A stretch of DNA of 64,000 bases from Parietaria judaica. Taxonomy: Eukaryota; Streptophyta; Magnoliopsida; Rosales; Urticaceae. A model generated the notes under the pieces. It saw only the letters and a program-made list of their open reading frames with translations. It ran no database searches and had not been told where the DNA came from. Below are positions 10,737 to 24,647 of this stretch, piece by piece (position 1 is the stretch's first letter; every line of letters starts with the position of its first letter). The stretch lies in contig CATOZS010000010.1 in assembly GCA_954871525.1 (NCBI GenBank), forward strand, positions 124,001 to 188,000, given 5' to 3'. A program made the translations under genes and the position numbers.

Positions 10737-11809
10737 AAATTACACATTATGAAGGATTTTGAAGTTCATGTTTTGTTTAAAATATCGTTCAATTATGGTT
10801 TTTTCGCGTAAAATGGGAAAAAGACTCAGTTTTTTTTTACCACGCATTAATTGTTGAAACTGGTTTTTAAAGAGCTCCAAAAACTTTTAATCCCAAAACT
10901 AACCCAATTACTAATAATACCACCCTAATTATGGCCTAGCAATCAAATTTAATCAAGAACATATCGTACGTGCTTTCGTAAGAAAAACAATTTTTAACAC
11001 TTTTCGGTAATGATTTTCACCAGTTAACCGCTTGATATAGAAACTACGAGATAGTGCTTCGCTATTTAGGGATTAAAATAAGTAAATGTGATAAAATTAC
11101 ACATTATGATGCATTTTGAAGTTCATGTTTTGTTTAAAATATCGTTCAATTAGGGTTTTTTCGCGTAAAATGGGAAAAAGACTCAGTTTTTTTTTTACCA
11201 CGCATTAATTGTTGAAACTGGATTTTAAAGAGCTCCAAAAACTTTTAATCCCAAAACTAACCCAATTACTAGTAATACCACCCTAATTATGGTCTAGCAA
11301 TCAAATTTAATCAAGAACATATCGTATGTGCTTTCGTAAGAAAAACAATTTTTAACACTTTTCGGTAATGATTTTCACCAGTTAACCGCTTGATATAGAA
11401 ACTACGAGATAGTGCTTCGCTATTTAGGGATTAAAATAAGTAAATGTGATAAAATTACACATTATGAAGCATTTTGAAGTCCATGTTTTGTTTAAAATAT
11501 CGTTCAATTAGGGTTTTTTCGCGTAAAATGGGAAAAAGACTCAGTTTTTTTTTTACCACGCATTAATTGTTGAAACTGGTTTTTAAAGAGCTCCAAAAAC
11601 TTTTAATGCCAAAACTAACCCAATTACTAGTAATACCACCCTAATTATGGCCTAGCAATCAAATTTAATCAAGAACATATCGTATGTGCTTTCGTAAGAA
11701 AAACAATTTTTAACACTTTTCGGTAATGATTTTCACCAGTTAACCGCTTGATATAGAAACTACGAGATAGTGCTTCGCTATTTAGGGATTAAAATAAGTA
11801 AATGTGATA
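10737..11809 (+). repeat. Three-monomer segment, copy 2
   Basis: This matches 8,948-10,020 with the same variants at matching positions (gatgcat at 9,318 and 11,107, tccatg at 9,691 and 11,480). A private gaaggatttt change lies near 10,752. Confidence 0.8.
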
Positions 11810-12167
11810 AAATTACACATTATGAAGCATTTTGAAGTTCATGTTTTGCTTAAAATATCGTTCAATTAGGGTTTTTTCGCGTAAAATGGGAAAAAGACTC
11901 AGTTTTTTTTTTACCACGCATTAATTGTTGAAACTGGATTTTAAAGAGCTCCAAAAACTTTTAATGCCAAAACTAACCCAATTACTAGTAATACCACCCT
12001 AATTATGGTCTAGCAATCAAATTTAATCAAGAACATATCGTATGTGCTTTCGTAAGAAAAACAATTTTTAACACTTTTCGGTAATGATTTTCACCAGTTA
12101 ACCGCTTGATATAGAAACTACGAGATAGTGCTTCGCTATTTAGGGATTAAAATAAGTAAATGTGATA

Positions 12168-15100
12168 AAATTACACATTATGAAGCATTTTGAAGTTCAT
12201 GTTTTGTTTAAAATATCGTTCAATTAGGGTTTTTTCGCGTAAAATGGGAGAAAGACTCAGTTTTTTTTTTTACCACGCATTAATTGTTGAAACTGGTTTT
12301 TAAAGAGCTCCAAAAACTTTTAATGCCAAAACTAACCCAATTACTAGTAATACCACCCTAATTATGGTCTATCAATCAAATTTAATCAAGAACATATCGT
12401 ATGTGCTTTCGTAAGAAAAACAATTTTTAACACTTTTCGGTAATGATTTTCACCAGTTAACCGCTTGATATAGAAACTACGAGATAGTGCTTCGCTATTT
12501 AGGGATTAAAATAAGTAAATGTGATAAAATTACACATTATGAAGCATTTTGAAGTTCATGTTTTGTTTAAAATATCGTTCAATTAGGGTTTTTTCGCGTA
12601 AAATGGGAAAAAGACTCAGTTTTTTTTTTACCACGCATTAATTGTTGAAACTGGATTTTAAAGAGCTCCAAAAACTTTTATTGCCAAAACTAACCCAATT
12701 ACTAGTAATACCACCCTAATTATGGTCTAGCAATCAAATTTAATCAAGAACATATCGTATGTGCTTTCGTAAGAAAAACAATTTTTAACACTTTTCGGTA
12801 ATGATTTTCACCAGTTAACCGCTTGATATAGAAACTACGAGATAGTGCTTCGCTATTTAGGGATTAAAATAAGTAAATGTGATAAAATTACACATTATGA
12901 AGCATTTTGAAGTTCATGTTTTGTTTAAAATATCGTTCAATTATGGTTTTTTCGCGTAAAATGGGAAAAAGACTCAGTTTTTTTTTTACCACGCATTAAT
13001 TGTTGAAACTGGTTTTTAAAGAGCTCCAAAAACTTTTAATCCCAAAACTAACCCAATTACTAATAATACCACCCTAATTATGGCCTAGCAATCAAATTTA
13101 ATCAAGAACATATCGTACGTGCTTTCGTAAGAAAAACAATTTTTAACACTTTTCGGTAATGATTTTCACCAGTTAACCGCTTGATATAGAAACTACGAGA
13201 TAGTGCTTCGCTATTTAGGGATTAAAATAAGTAAATGTGATAAAATTACACATTATGATGCATTTTGAAGTTCATGTTTTGTTTAAAATATCGTTCAATT
13301 AGGGTTTTTTCGCGTAAAATGGGAAAAAGACTCAGTTTTTTTTTTACCACGCATTAATTGTTGAAACTGGATTTTAAAGAGCTCCAAAAACTTTTAATGC
13401 CAAAACTAACCCAATTACTAGTAATACCACCCTAATTATGGTCTAGCAATCAAATTTAATCAAGAACATATCGTATGTGCTTTCGTAAGAAAAACAATTT
13501 TTAACACTTTTCGGTAATGATTTTCACTAGTTAACCGCTTGATATAGAAACTACGAGATAGTGCTTCGCTATTTAGGGATTAAAATAAGTAAATGTGATA
13601 AAATTACACATTATGAAGCATTTTGAAGTTCATGTTTTGTTTAAAATATCGTTAAATTAGGGTTTTTTCGCGTAAAATGGAAAAAGACTCAGTTTTTTTT
13701 TACCACGCATTAATTGTTGAAACTGGTTTTTAAAGAGCTCCAAAAACTTTTAATGCCAAAACTAACCCAATTACTAGTAATACCACCCTAATTATGGTCT
13801 AGCAATCAAATTTAATCAAGAACATATCGTATGTGCTTTCGTAAGAAAAACAATTTTTAACACTTTTCGGTAATGATTTTCACCAGTTAACCGCTTGATA
13901 TAGAAACTACGAGATAGTGCTTCGCTATTTAGGGATTAAAATAAGTAAATGTGATAAAATTACACATTATGAAGCATTTTGAAGTTCATGTTTTGTTTAA
14001 AATATCGTTCAATTAGGGTTTTTTCGCGTAAAATGGGAAAAAGACTCAGTTTTTTTTTTTACCACGCATTAATTGTTGAAACTGGATTTTAAAGAGCTCC
14101 AAAAACTTTTAATGCCAAAACTAACCCAATTACTAGTAATACCACCCTAATTATGGTCTAGCAATCAAATTTAATCAAGAACATATCGTATGTGCTTTCG
14201 TAAGAAAAACAATTTTTAACACTTTTCGGTAATGATTTTCACCAGTTAACCGCTTGATATAGAAACTACGAGATAGTGCTTCGCTATTTAGGGATTAAAA
14301 TAAGTAAATGTGATAAAATTACACATTATGAAGCATTTTGAAGTTCATGTTTTGTTTAAAATATCGTTCAATTAGGGTTTTTTCGCGTAAAATGGGAAAA
14401 AGACTCAGTTTTTTTTTACCACGCATTAATTGTTGAAACTGGTTTTTAAAGAGCTCCAAAAACTTTTAATGCCAAAACTAACCCAATTACTAGTAATACC
14501 ACCCTAATTATGGTCTAGCAATCAAATTTAATCAAGAACATATCGTATGTGCTTTCGTAAGAAAAACAATTTTTAACACTTTTCGGTAATGATTTTCACC
14601 AGTTAACCGCTTGATATAGAAACTACGAGATAGTGCTTCGCTATTTAGGGATTAAAATAAGTAAATGTGATAAAATTACACATTATGAAGCATTTTGAAG
14701 TTCATGTTTTGTTTAAAATATCGTTCAATTAGGGTTTTTTCGCGTAAAATGGGAAAAAGACTCAGTTTTTTTTTACCACGCATTAATTGTTGAAACTGGA
14801 TTTTAAAGAGCTCCAAAAACTTTTAATGCCAAAAATAACCCAATTACTAGTAATACCACCCTAATTATGGTCTAGCAATCAAATTTTATCAAGAACATAT
14901 CGTATGTGCTTTCGTAAGAAAAATAATTTTTAACACTTTTCGGTAATGATTTTCGCCAGTTAACCGCTTGATATAGAAACTACGAGATAGTGCTTCGCTA
15001 TTTAGGGATTAAAATAAGTAAATGTGATAAAATTACACATTATGAAGAATTTTGAAGTTCATGTTTTGCTTAAAATATCGTTCAATTAGGGTTTTTTCGC

Positions 15101-15386
15101 GTAAAATGGGAAAAAGACTCAATTTTTTTTTACCACGCATTAATTGTTGAAACTGGATTTTAAAGAGCTCCAAAAACTTTTAATCCCAAAACTAACCCAA
15201 TTACTAGTAATACCACCCTAATTATGGTCTAGCAATCAAATTTTATCAAGAACATATAGTATGTGCTTTCGTAAGAAAAACAATTTTTAACACTTTTCGG
15301 TAATGATTTTCACCAGTTAACCGCTTGATATAGAAACTACGAGATAGTGCTTCGCTATTTAGGGTTTAAAATAAGTAAATGTGATA
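12168..15386 (+). repeat. Nine-monomer segmental duplication, copy 1
   Basis: This 3,219-base stretch corresponds to 24,648-27,865 at an offset of 12,480, falling by one or two bases after T-tract changes. The first five monomers are the cassette also found at 1-1,790. Monomers eight and nine are the D and E types that start the 3-monomer HOR. Differences between copies are few: one base near 25,987, ttcaatc for tttaatc near 26,292, T-tract lengths, a less similar seventh monomer, and several private changes near 27,278-27,350. Confidence 0.8.
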
Positions 15387-18300
15387 AAATTACACATTAT
15401 GAAGCATTTTGAAGTTCATGTTTTGTTTAAAATATCGTTCAATTAGGGTTTTTTCGCGTAAAATGGGAAAAAGACTCAGTTTTTTTTTACCACGCATTAA
15501 TTGTTGAAACTGGATTTTAAAGAGCTCCAACAACTTTTAATGCCAAAACTAACCCAATTACTAGTAATACCACCCTAATTATGGTCTAGCAATCAAATTC
15601 AATCAAGAACATATCGTATGTGCTTTCGTAAGAAAAACAATTTTTAACACTTTTCGGTAATGATTTTCACCAGTTAACCGCTTGATATAGAAACTACGAG
15701 ATAGTGCTTCGCTATTTAGGGATTAAAATAAGTAAATGTGATAAAATTACACATTATGAAGCATTTTGAAGTTCATGTTTTGTTTAAAATATCGTTCAAT
15801 TAGGGTTTTTTCGCGTAAAATGGGAAAAAGACTCAGTTTTTTTTTACCACGCATTAATTGTTGAAACTGGATTTTAAAGAGCTCCAAAAACTTTTAATGC
15901 CAAAAATAACCCAATTACTAGTAATACCACCCTAATTATGGTCTAGCAATCAAATTTTATCAAGAACATATCGTATGTGCTTTCGTAAGAAAAATAATTT
16001 TTAACACTTTTCGGTAATGATTTTCGCCAGTTAACCGCTTGATATAGAAACTACGAGATAGTGCTTCGCTATTTAGGGATTAAAATAAGTAAATGTGATA
16101 AAATTACACATTATGAAGAATTTTGAAGTTCATGTTTTGCTTAAAATATCGTTCAATTAGGGTTTTTTCGCGTAAAATGGGAAAAAGACTCAATTTTTTT
16201 TTACCACGCATTAATTGTTGAAACTGGATTTTAAAGAGCTCCAAAAACTTTTAATGCCAAAACTAACCCAATTACTAGTAATACCACCCTAATTATGGTC
16301 TAGCAATCAAATTTTATCAAGAACATATCGTATGTGCTTTCGTAAGAAAAACAATTTTTAACACTTTTCGGTAATGATTTTCACCAGTTAACCGCTTGAT
16401 ATAGAAACTACGAGATAGTGCTTCGCTATTTAGGGATTAAAATAAGTAAATGTGATAAAATTACACATTATGAAGCATTTTGAAGTTCATGTTTTGTTTA
16501 AAATATCGTTCAATTAGGGTTTTTTCGCGTAAAATGGGAAAAAGACTCAGTTTTTTTTTACCACGCATTAATTGTTGAAACTGGTTTTTAAAGAGCTCCA
16601 AAAACTTTTAATGCCAAAACTAACCCAATTACTAGTAATACCACCCTAATTATGGTCTAGCAATCAAATTCAATCAAGAACATATCGTATGTGCTTTCGT
16701 AAGAAAAACAATTTTTAACACTTTTCGGTAATGATTTTCACCAGTTAACCGCTTGATATAGAAACTACGAGATAGTGCTTCGCTATTTAGGGATTAAAAT
16801 AAGTAAATGTGATAAAATTACACATTATGAAGCATTTTGAAGTTCATGTTTTGTTTAAAATATCGTTCAATTAGGGTTTTTTCGCGTAAAATGGGAAAAA
16901 GACTCAGTTTTTTTTTACCACGCATTAATTGTTGAAACTGGATTTTAAAGAGCTCCAAAAACTTTTAATGCCAAAAATAACCCAATTACTAGTAATACCA
17001 CCCTAATTATGGTCTAGCAATCAAATATTATCAAGAACATATCGTATGTGCTTTCGTAAGAAAAATAATTTTTAACACTTTTCGGTAATGATTTTCGCCA
17101 GTTAACCGCTTGATATAGAAACTACGAGATAGTGCTTCGCTATTTAGGGATTAAAATAAGTAAATGTGATAAAATTACACATTATGAAGAATTTTGAAGT
17201 TCATGTTTTGCTTAAAATATCGTTCAATTAGGGTTTTTTCGCGTAAAATGGGAAAAAGACTCAATTTTTTTTTACCACGCATTAATTGTTGAAACTGGAT
17301 TTTAAAGAGCTCCAAAAACTTTTAATCCCAAAACTAACCCAATTACTAGTAATACCACCCTAATTATGGTCTAGCAATCAAATTTTATCAAGAACATATC
17401 GTATGTGCTTTCGTAAGAAAAACAATTTTTAACACTTTTCGGTAATGATTTTCACCAGTTAACCGCTTGATATAGAAACTACGAGATAGTGCTTCGCTAT
17501 TTAGGGATTAAAATAAGTAAATGTGATAAAATTACACATTATGAAGCATTTTGAAGTTCATGTTTTGTTTAAAATATCGTTCAATTAGGGTTTTTTCGCG
17601 TAAAATGGGAAAAAGACTCAGTTTTTTTTTTACCACGCATTAATTGTTGAAACTGGATTTTAAAGAGCTCCAAAAACTTTTAATGCCAAAACTAACCCAA
17701 TTACTAGTAATACCACCCTAATTATGGTCTAGCAATCAAATTTAATCAAGAACATATCGTATGTGCTTTCGTAAGAAAAACAATTTTTAACACTTTTCGG
17801 TAATGATTTTCACCAGTTAACCGCTTGATATAGAAACTACGAGATAGTGCTTCGCTATTTAGGGATTAAAATAAGTAAATGTGATAAAATTACACATTAT
17901 GAAGCATTTTGAAGTTCATGTTTTGTTTAAAATATCGTTCAATTAGGGTTTTTTCGCGTAAAATGGGAAAAAGACTCAGTTTTTTTTTACCACGCATTAA
18001 TTGTTGAAACTGGTTTTTAAAGAGCTCCAAAAACTTTTAATGCCAAAACTAACCCAATTACTAGTAATACCACCCTAATTATGGTCTAGCAATCAAATTC
18101 AATCAAGAACATATCGTATGTGCTTTCGTAAGAAAAACAATTTTTAACACTTTTCGGTAATGATTTTCACCAGTTAACCGCTTGTTATAGAAACTACGAG
18201 ATAGTGCTTCGCTATTTAGGGATTAAAATAAGTAAATGTGATAAAATTACACATTATGAAGCATTTTGAAGTTCATGTTTTGTTTAAAATATCGTTCAAT

Positions 18301-21300
18301 TAGGGTTTTTTCGCGTAAAATGGGAAAAAGACTCAGTTTTTTTTTACCACGCATTAATTGTTGAAACTGGATTTTAAAGAGCTCCAAAAACTTTTAATGC
18401 CAAAAATAACCCAATTACTAGTAATACCACCCTAATTATGGTCTAGCAATCAAATTTTATCAAGAACATATCGTATGTGCTTTCGTAAGAAAAATAATTT
18501 TTAACACTTTTCGGTAATGATTTTCGCCAGTTAACCGCTTGATATAGAAACTACGAGATAGTGCTTCGCTATTTAGGGATTAAAATAAGTAAATGTGATA
18601 AAATTACACATTATGAAGAATTTTGAAGTTCATGTTTTGCTTAAAATATCGTTCAATTAGGGTTTTTTCGCGTAAAATGGGAAAAAGACTCAATTTTTTT
18701 TTACCACGCATTAATTGTTGAAACTGGATTTTAAAGAGCTCCAAAAACTTTTAATCCCAAAACTAACCCAATTACTAGTAATACCACCCTAATTATGGTC
18801 TAGCAATCAAATTTTATCAAGAACATATCGTATGTGCTTTCGTAAGAAAAACAATTTTTAACACTTTTCGGTAATGATTTTCACCAGTTAACCGCTTGAT
18901 ATAGAAACTACGAGATAGTGCTTCGCTATTTAGGGATTAAAATAAGTAAATGTGATAAAATTACACATTATGAAGCATTTTGAAGTTCATGTTTTGTTTA
19001 AAATATCGTTCAATTAGGGTTTTTTCGCGTAAAATGGGAAAAAGACTCAGTTTTTTTTTTACCACGCATTAATTGTTGAAACTGGATTTTAAAGAGCTCC
19101 AAAAACTTTTAATGCCAAAACTAACCCAATTACTAGTAATACCACCCTAATTATGGTCTAGCAATCAAATTTAATCAAGAACATATCGTATGTGCTTTCG
19201 TAAGAAAAACAATTTTTAACACTTTTCGGTAATGATTTTCACCAGTTAACCGCTTGATATAGAAACTACGAGATAGTGGTTCGCTATTTAGGGATTAAAA
19301 TAAGTAAATGTGATAAAATTACACATTATGAAGCATTTTGAAGTTCATGTTTTGTTTAAAATATCGTTCAATTAGGGTTTTTTCGCGTAAAATGGGAAAA
19401 AGACTCAGTTTTTTTTTACCACGCATTAATTGTTGAAACTGGATTTTAAAGAGCTCCAAAAACTTTTAATGCCAAAAATAACCCAATTACTAGTAATACC
19501 ACCCTAATTATGGTCTAGCAATCAAATTTTATCAAGAACATATCGTATGTGCTTTCGTAAGAAAAATAATTTTTAACACTTTTCGGTAATGATTTTCGCC
19601 AGTTAACCGCTTGATATAGAAACTACGAGATAGTGCTTCGCTATTTAGGGATTAAAATAAGTAAATGTGATAAAATTACACATTATGAAGAATTTTGAAG
19701 TTCATGTTTTGCTTAAAATATCGTTCAATTAGGGTTTTTTCGCGTAAAATGGGAAAAAGACTCAATTTTTTTTTACCACGCATTAATTGTTGAAACTGGA
19801 TTTTAAAGAGCTCCAAAAACTTTTAATCCCAAAACTAACCCAATTACTAGTAATACCACCCTAATTATGGTCTAGCAATCAAATTTTATCAAGAACATAT
19901 CGTATGTGCTTTCGTAAGAAAAACAATTTTTAACACTTTTCGGTAATGATTTTCACCAGTTAACCGCTTGATATAGAAACTACGAGATAGTGCTTCGCTA
20001 TTTAGGGATTAAAATAAGTAAATGTGATAAAATTACACATTATGAAGCATTTTGAAGTTCATGTTTTGTTTAAAATATCGTTCAATTAGGGTTTTTTCGC
20101 GTAAAATGGGAAAAAGACTCAGTTTTTTTTTACCACGCATTAATTGTTGAAACTGGTTTTTAAAGAGCTCCAAAAACTTTTAATGCCAAAACTAACCCAA
20201 TTACTAGTAATACCACCCTAATTATGGTCTAGCAATCAAATTCAATCAAGAACATATCGTATGTGCTTTCGTAAGAAAAACAATTTTTAACACTTTTCGG
20301 TAATGATTTTCACCAGTTAACCGCTTGATATAGAAACTACGAGATAGTGCTTCGCTATTTAGGGATTAAAATAAGTAAATGTGATAAAATTACACATTAT
20401 GAAGCATTTTGAAGTTCATGTTTTGCTTAAAATATCGTTCAATTAGGGTTTTTTCGCGTAAAATGGGAAAAAGACTCAGTTTTTTTTTACCACGCATTAA
20501 TTGTTGAAACTGGATTTTAAAGAGCTCCAAAAACTTTTAATGCCAAAAATAACCCAATTACTAGTAATACCACCCTAATTATGGTCTAGCAATCAAATTT
20601 TATCAAGAACATATCGTATGTGCTTTCGTAAGAAAAATAATTTTTAACACTTTTCGGTAATGATTTTCGCCAGTTAACCGCTTGATATAGAAACTACGAG
20701 ATAGTGCTTCGCTATTTAGGGATTAAAATAAGTAAATGTGATAAAATTACACATTATGAAGAATTTTGAAGTTCATGTTTTGCTTAAAATATCGTTCAAT
20801 TAGGGTTTTTTCGCGTAAAATGGGAAAAAGACTCAATTTTTTTTTACCACGCATTAATTGTTGAAACTGGATTTTAAAGAGCTCCAAAAACTTTTAATCC
20901 CAAAACTAACCCAATTACTAGTAATACCACCCTAATTATGGTCTAGCAATCAAATTTTATCAAGAACATATCGTATGTGCTTTCGTAAGAAAAACAATTT
21001 TTAACACTTTTCGGTAATGATTTTCACCAGTTAACCGCTTGATATAGAAACTACGAGACAGTGCTTCGCTATTTAGGGATTAAAATAAGTAAATGTGATA
21101 AAATTACACATTATGAAGCATTTTGAAGTTCATGTTTTGTTTAAAATATCGTTCAATTAGGGTTTTTTCGCGTAAAATGGGAAAAAGACTCAGTTTTTTT
21201 TTTACCACGCATTAATTGTTGAAACTGGATTTTAAAGAGCTCCAAAAACTTTTAATGCCAAAACTAACCCAATTACTAGTAATACCACCCTAATTATGGT

Positions 21301-22162
21301 CTAGCAATCAAATTTAATCAAGAACATATCGTATGTGCTTTCGTAAGAAAAACAATTTTTAACACTTTTCGGTAATGATTTTCACCAGTTAACCGCTTGA
21401 TATAGAAACTACGAGATAGTGCTTCGCTATTTAGGGATTAAAATAAGTAAATGTGATAAAATTACACATTATGAAGCATTTTGAAGTTCATGTTTTGTTT
21501 AAAATATCGTTCAATTAGGGTTTTTTCGCGTAAAATGGGAAAAAGACTCAGTTTTTTTTTACCACTTGAAACTGGATTTTAAAGAGCTCCAAAAACTTTT
21601 AATGCCAAAACTAACCCAATTACTAGTAATACCACCCTAATTATGGTCTAGCAATCAAATTTTATCAAGAACATATCGTATGTGCTTTCGTAAGAAAAAT
21701 AATTTTTAACACTTTTCGGTAATGATTTTCGCCAGTTAACCGCTTGATATAGAAACTACGAGATAGTGCTTCGCTATTTAGGGATTAAAATAAGTAAATG
21801 TGATAAAATTACACATTATGAAGAATTTTGAAGTTCATGTTTTGCTTAAAATATCGTTCAATTAGGGTTTTTTCGCGTAAAATGGGAAAAAGACTCAATT
21901 TTTTTTTACCACGCATTAATTGTTGAAACTGGATTTTAAAGAGCTCCAAAAACTTTTAATCCCAAAACTAACCCAATTACTAGTAAAACCACCCTAATTA
22001 TGGTCTAGCAATCAAATTTTATCAAGAACATATCGTATGTGCTTTCGTAAGAAAAACAATTTTTAACACTTTTCGGTAATGATTTTCACCAGTTAACCGC
22101 TTGATATAGAAACTACGAGATAGTGCTTCGCTATTTAGGGATTAAAATAAGTAAATGTGATA
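14673..22162 (+). repeat. Three-monomer HOR (D-E-F/G), period ~1,071 bp
   Basis: D monomers carry the linked changes aaaaataaccc, ttttatcaag, aaaataattt and ttcgccag. E monomers carry gaagaatttt, gctt, caattttt, mostly atccc and ttttatcaag. The third slot holds a ttcaatc monomer (F) or a 10-T tttaatc monomer (G). D units begin at 14,673, 15,744, 16,815, 18,244, 19,316, 20,387 and 21,459. Spacings are 1,071, 1,071, 1,429, 1,072, 1,071 and 1,072; the 1,429 step contains G plus F and is a 4-monomer variant. The last D lacks 10 bases (near 21,565) and the aaaaataaccc change. A lone D-E pair recurs near 27,150-27,865. Confidence 0.9.
21561..21570 (+). other. 10-base deletion within a D monomer
   Basis: After the T-tract the usual 'accacgcattaattgttgaaa' motif is reduced to accac joined to ttgaaac, removing gcattaattg. 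No other monomer in the window has this change, so it arose once and has not spread. Confidence 0.9.
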
Positions 22163-24647
22163 AAATTACACATTATGAAGCATTTTGAAGTTCATGTTTT
22201 GCTTAAAATATCGTTCAATTAGGGTTTTTTCGCGTAAAATGGGAAAAAGACTCAGTTTTTTTTTACCACGCATTAATTGTTGAAACTGGATTTTAAAGAG
22301 CTCCAAAAACTTTTAATCCCAAAACTAACCCAATTACTAGTAATACCACCCTAATTATGGTCTAGCAATCAAATTTAATCAAGAACATATCGTATGTGCT
22401 TTCGTAAGAAAAACAATTTTTAACACTTTTCGGTAATGATTTTCACCAGTTAACCGCTTGATATAGAAACTACGAGATAGTGCTTCGCTATTTAGGGATT
22501 AAAATAAGTAAATGTGATAAAATTACACATTATGAAGAATTTTGAAGTTCATGTTTTGCTTAAAATATCGTTCAATTACGGTTTTTTCGCGTAAAATGGG
22601 AAAAAGACTCAATTTTTTTTTACCACGCATTAATTGTTGAAACTGGATTTTAAAGAGCTCCAAAAACTTTTAATCCCAAAACTAACCCAATTACTAGTAA
22701 TACCACCCTAATTATGGTCTAGCAATCAAATTCAATTAAGAACATATCGTATGTGCTTTCGTAAGAAAAACAATTTTTAACACTTTTCGGTAATGATTTT
22801 CACCAGTTAACCGCTTGATATAGAAACTACGAGATAGTGCTTCGCTATTTAGGGATTAAAATAAGTAAATGTGATAAAATTACACATTATGAAGCATTTT
22901 GAAGTCCATGTTTTGTTTAAAATATCGTTCAATTAGGGTTTTTTCGCGTAAAATGGGAGAAAGACTCAGTTTTTTTTTTTACCACGCATTAATAGTTGAA
23001 ACTGGTTTTTAAAGAGCTCCAAAAACTTTTAATGCCAAAACTAACCCAATTACTAGTAATACCACCCTAATTATGGTCTATCAATCAAATTTAATCAAGA
23101 ACATATCGTATGTGCTTTCGTAAGAAAAACAATTTTTAACACTTTTCGGTAATGATTTTCACCAGTTAACCGCTTGATATAGAAACTACGAGATAGTGCT
23201 TCGCTATTTAGGGATTAAAATAAGTAAATGTGATAAAATTACACATTATGAAGCATTTTGAAGTTCATGTTTTGTTTAAAATATCGTTCAATTAGGGTTT
23301 TTTCGCGTAAAATGGGAAAAAGACTCAGTTTTTTTTTTACCACGCATTAATTGTTGAAACTGGATTTTAAAGAGCTCCAAAAACTTTTATTTACTAGTAA
23401 TACCACCCTAATTATGGTCTAGCAATCAAATTTAATCAAGAACATATCGTATGTGCTTTCGTAAGAAAAACAATTTTTAACACTTTTCGGTAATGATTTT
23501 CACCAGTTAACCGCTTGATATAGAAACTACGAGATAGTGCTTCGCTATTTAGGGATTAAAATAAGTAAATGTGATAAAATTACACATTATGAAGCATTTT
23601 GAAGTTCATGTTTTGCTTAAAATATCGTTCAATTATGGTTTTTTCGCGTAAAATGGGAAAAAGACTCAGTTTTTTTTTACCACGCATTAATTGTTGAAAC
23701 TGGTTTTTAAAGAGCTCCAAAAACTTTTAATCCCAAAACTAACCCAATTACTAATAATACCACCCTAATTATGGCCTAGCAATCAAATTTAATCAAGAAC
23801 ATATCGTACGTGCTTTCGTAAGAAAAACAATTTTTAACACTTTTCGGTAATGATTTTCACCAGTTAACCGCTTGATATAGAAACTACGAGATAGTGCTTC
23901 GCTATTTAGGGATTAAAATAAGTAAATGTGATAAAATTACACATTATGAAGCATTTTGAAGTTCATGTTTTGCTTAAAATATCGTTCAATTAGGGTTTTT
24001 TCGCGTAAAATGGGAAAAAGACTCAGTTTTTTTTTACCACGCATTAATTGTTGAAACTGGATTTTAAAGAGCTCCAAAAACTTTTAATCCCAAAACTAAC
24101 CCAATTACGAGTAATACCACCCTAATTATGGTCTAGCAATCAAATTTAATCAAGAACATATCGTATGTGCTTTCGTAAGAAAAACAATTTTTAACACTTT
24201 TCGGTAATGATTTTCACCAGTTAACCGCTTGATATAGAAACTACGAGATAGTGCTTCGCTATTTAGGGATTAAAATAAGTAAATGTGATAAAATTACACA
24301 TTATGAAGAATTTTGAAGTTCATGTTTTGCTTAAAATATCGTTCAATTAGGGTTTTTTCGCGTAAAATGGGAAAAAGACTCAATTTTTTTTTACCACGCA
24401 TTAATTGTTGAAACTGGATTTTAAAGAGCTCCAAAAACTTTTAATCCCAAAACTAACCCAATTACTAGTAATACCACCCTAATTATGGTCTAGCAATCAA
24501 ATTCAATCAAGAACATATCGTATGTGCTTTCGTAAGAAAAACAATTTTTAACACTTTTCGGTAATGATTTTCACCAGTTAACCGCTTGATATAGAAACTA
24601 CGAGATAGTGCTTCGCTATTTAGGGATTAAAATAAGTAAATGTGATA
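22163..24647 (+). repeat. Mixed block with two related 5-monomer stretches
   Basis: Monomer order is gctt/atccc, gaagaatttt with ttacgg, tccatg with gagaaag and tctatc, a shortened attgcc type, haplotype-B, gctt/atccc, and gaagaatttt. It then leads into the second nine-monomer segment at 24,648. Haplotype-B markers at 23,805 and 25,594 are 1,789 bases (five monomers) apart, so the block and the start of the next repeat form an approximate 5-monomer HOR. Similar order is seen at 3,943-5,376. Confidence 0.75.
23384..23396 (+). other. 17-base deletion in an attgcc monomer
   Basis: The sequence passes from cttttatt directly to tactagt, dropping the 17 bases that hold gccaaaac and taaccc. Short identical ATT/AATT ends at both sides suggest deletion by slippage or microhomology. 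It occurs in this monomer only. Confidence 0.9.

Larger units (their letters stand above)
1..12167 (+). repeat. Satellite block A: loosely ordered monomers with local duplications
   Basis: This block holds 34 monomers with no single HOR period. Monomer types marked by gagaaag, attgcc, gctt plus ttatgg, gatgcat, and ttcaatc recur in similar but not strict order. The run gagaaag, attgcc, ttatgg-type, ttcaatc occurs at about 4,300-5,735 and starts again at 5,735; gagaaag, attgcc, ttatgg-type, gatgcat occurs at 1-1,433. The segments listed separately within it (1-1,790, 6,084-7,515, 7,516-8,947, 8,948-10,020 and 10,737-11,809) are recognisable local copies. Confidence 0.8.
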
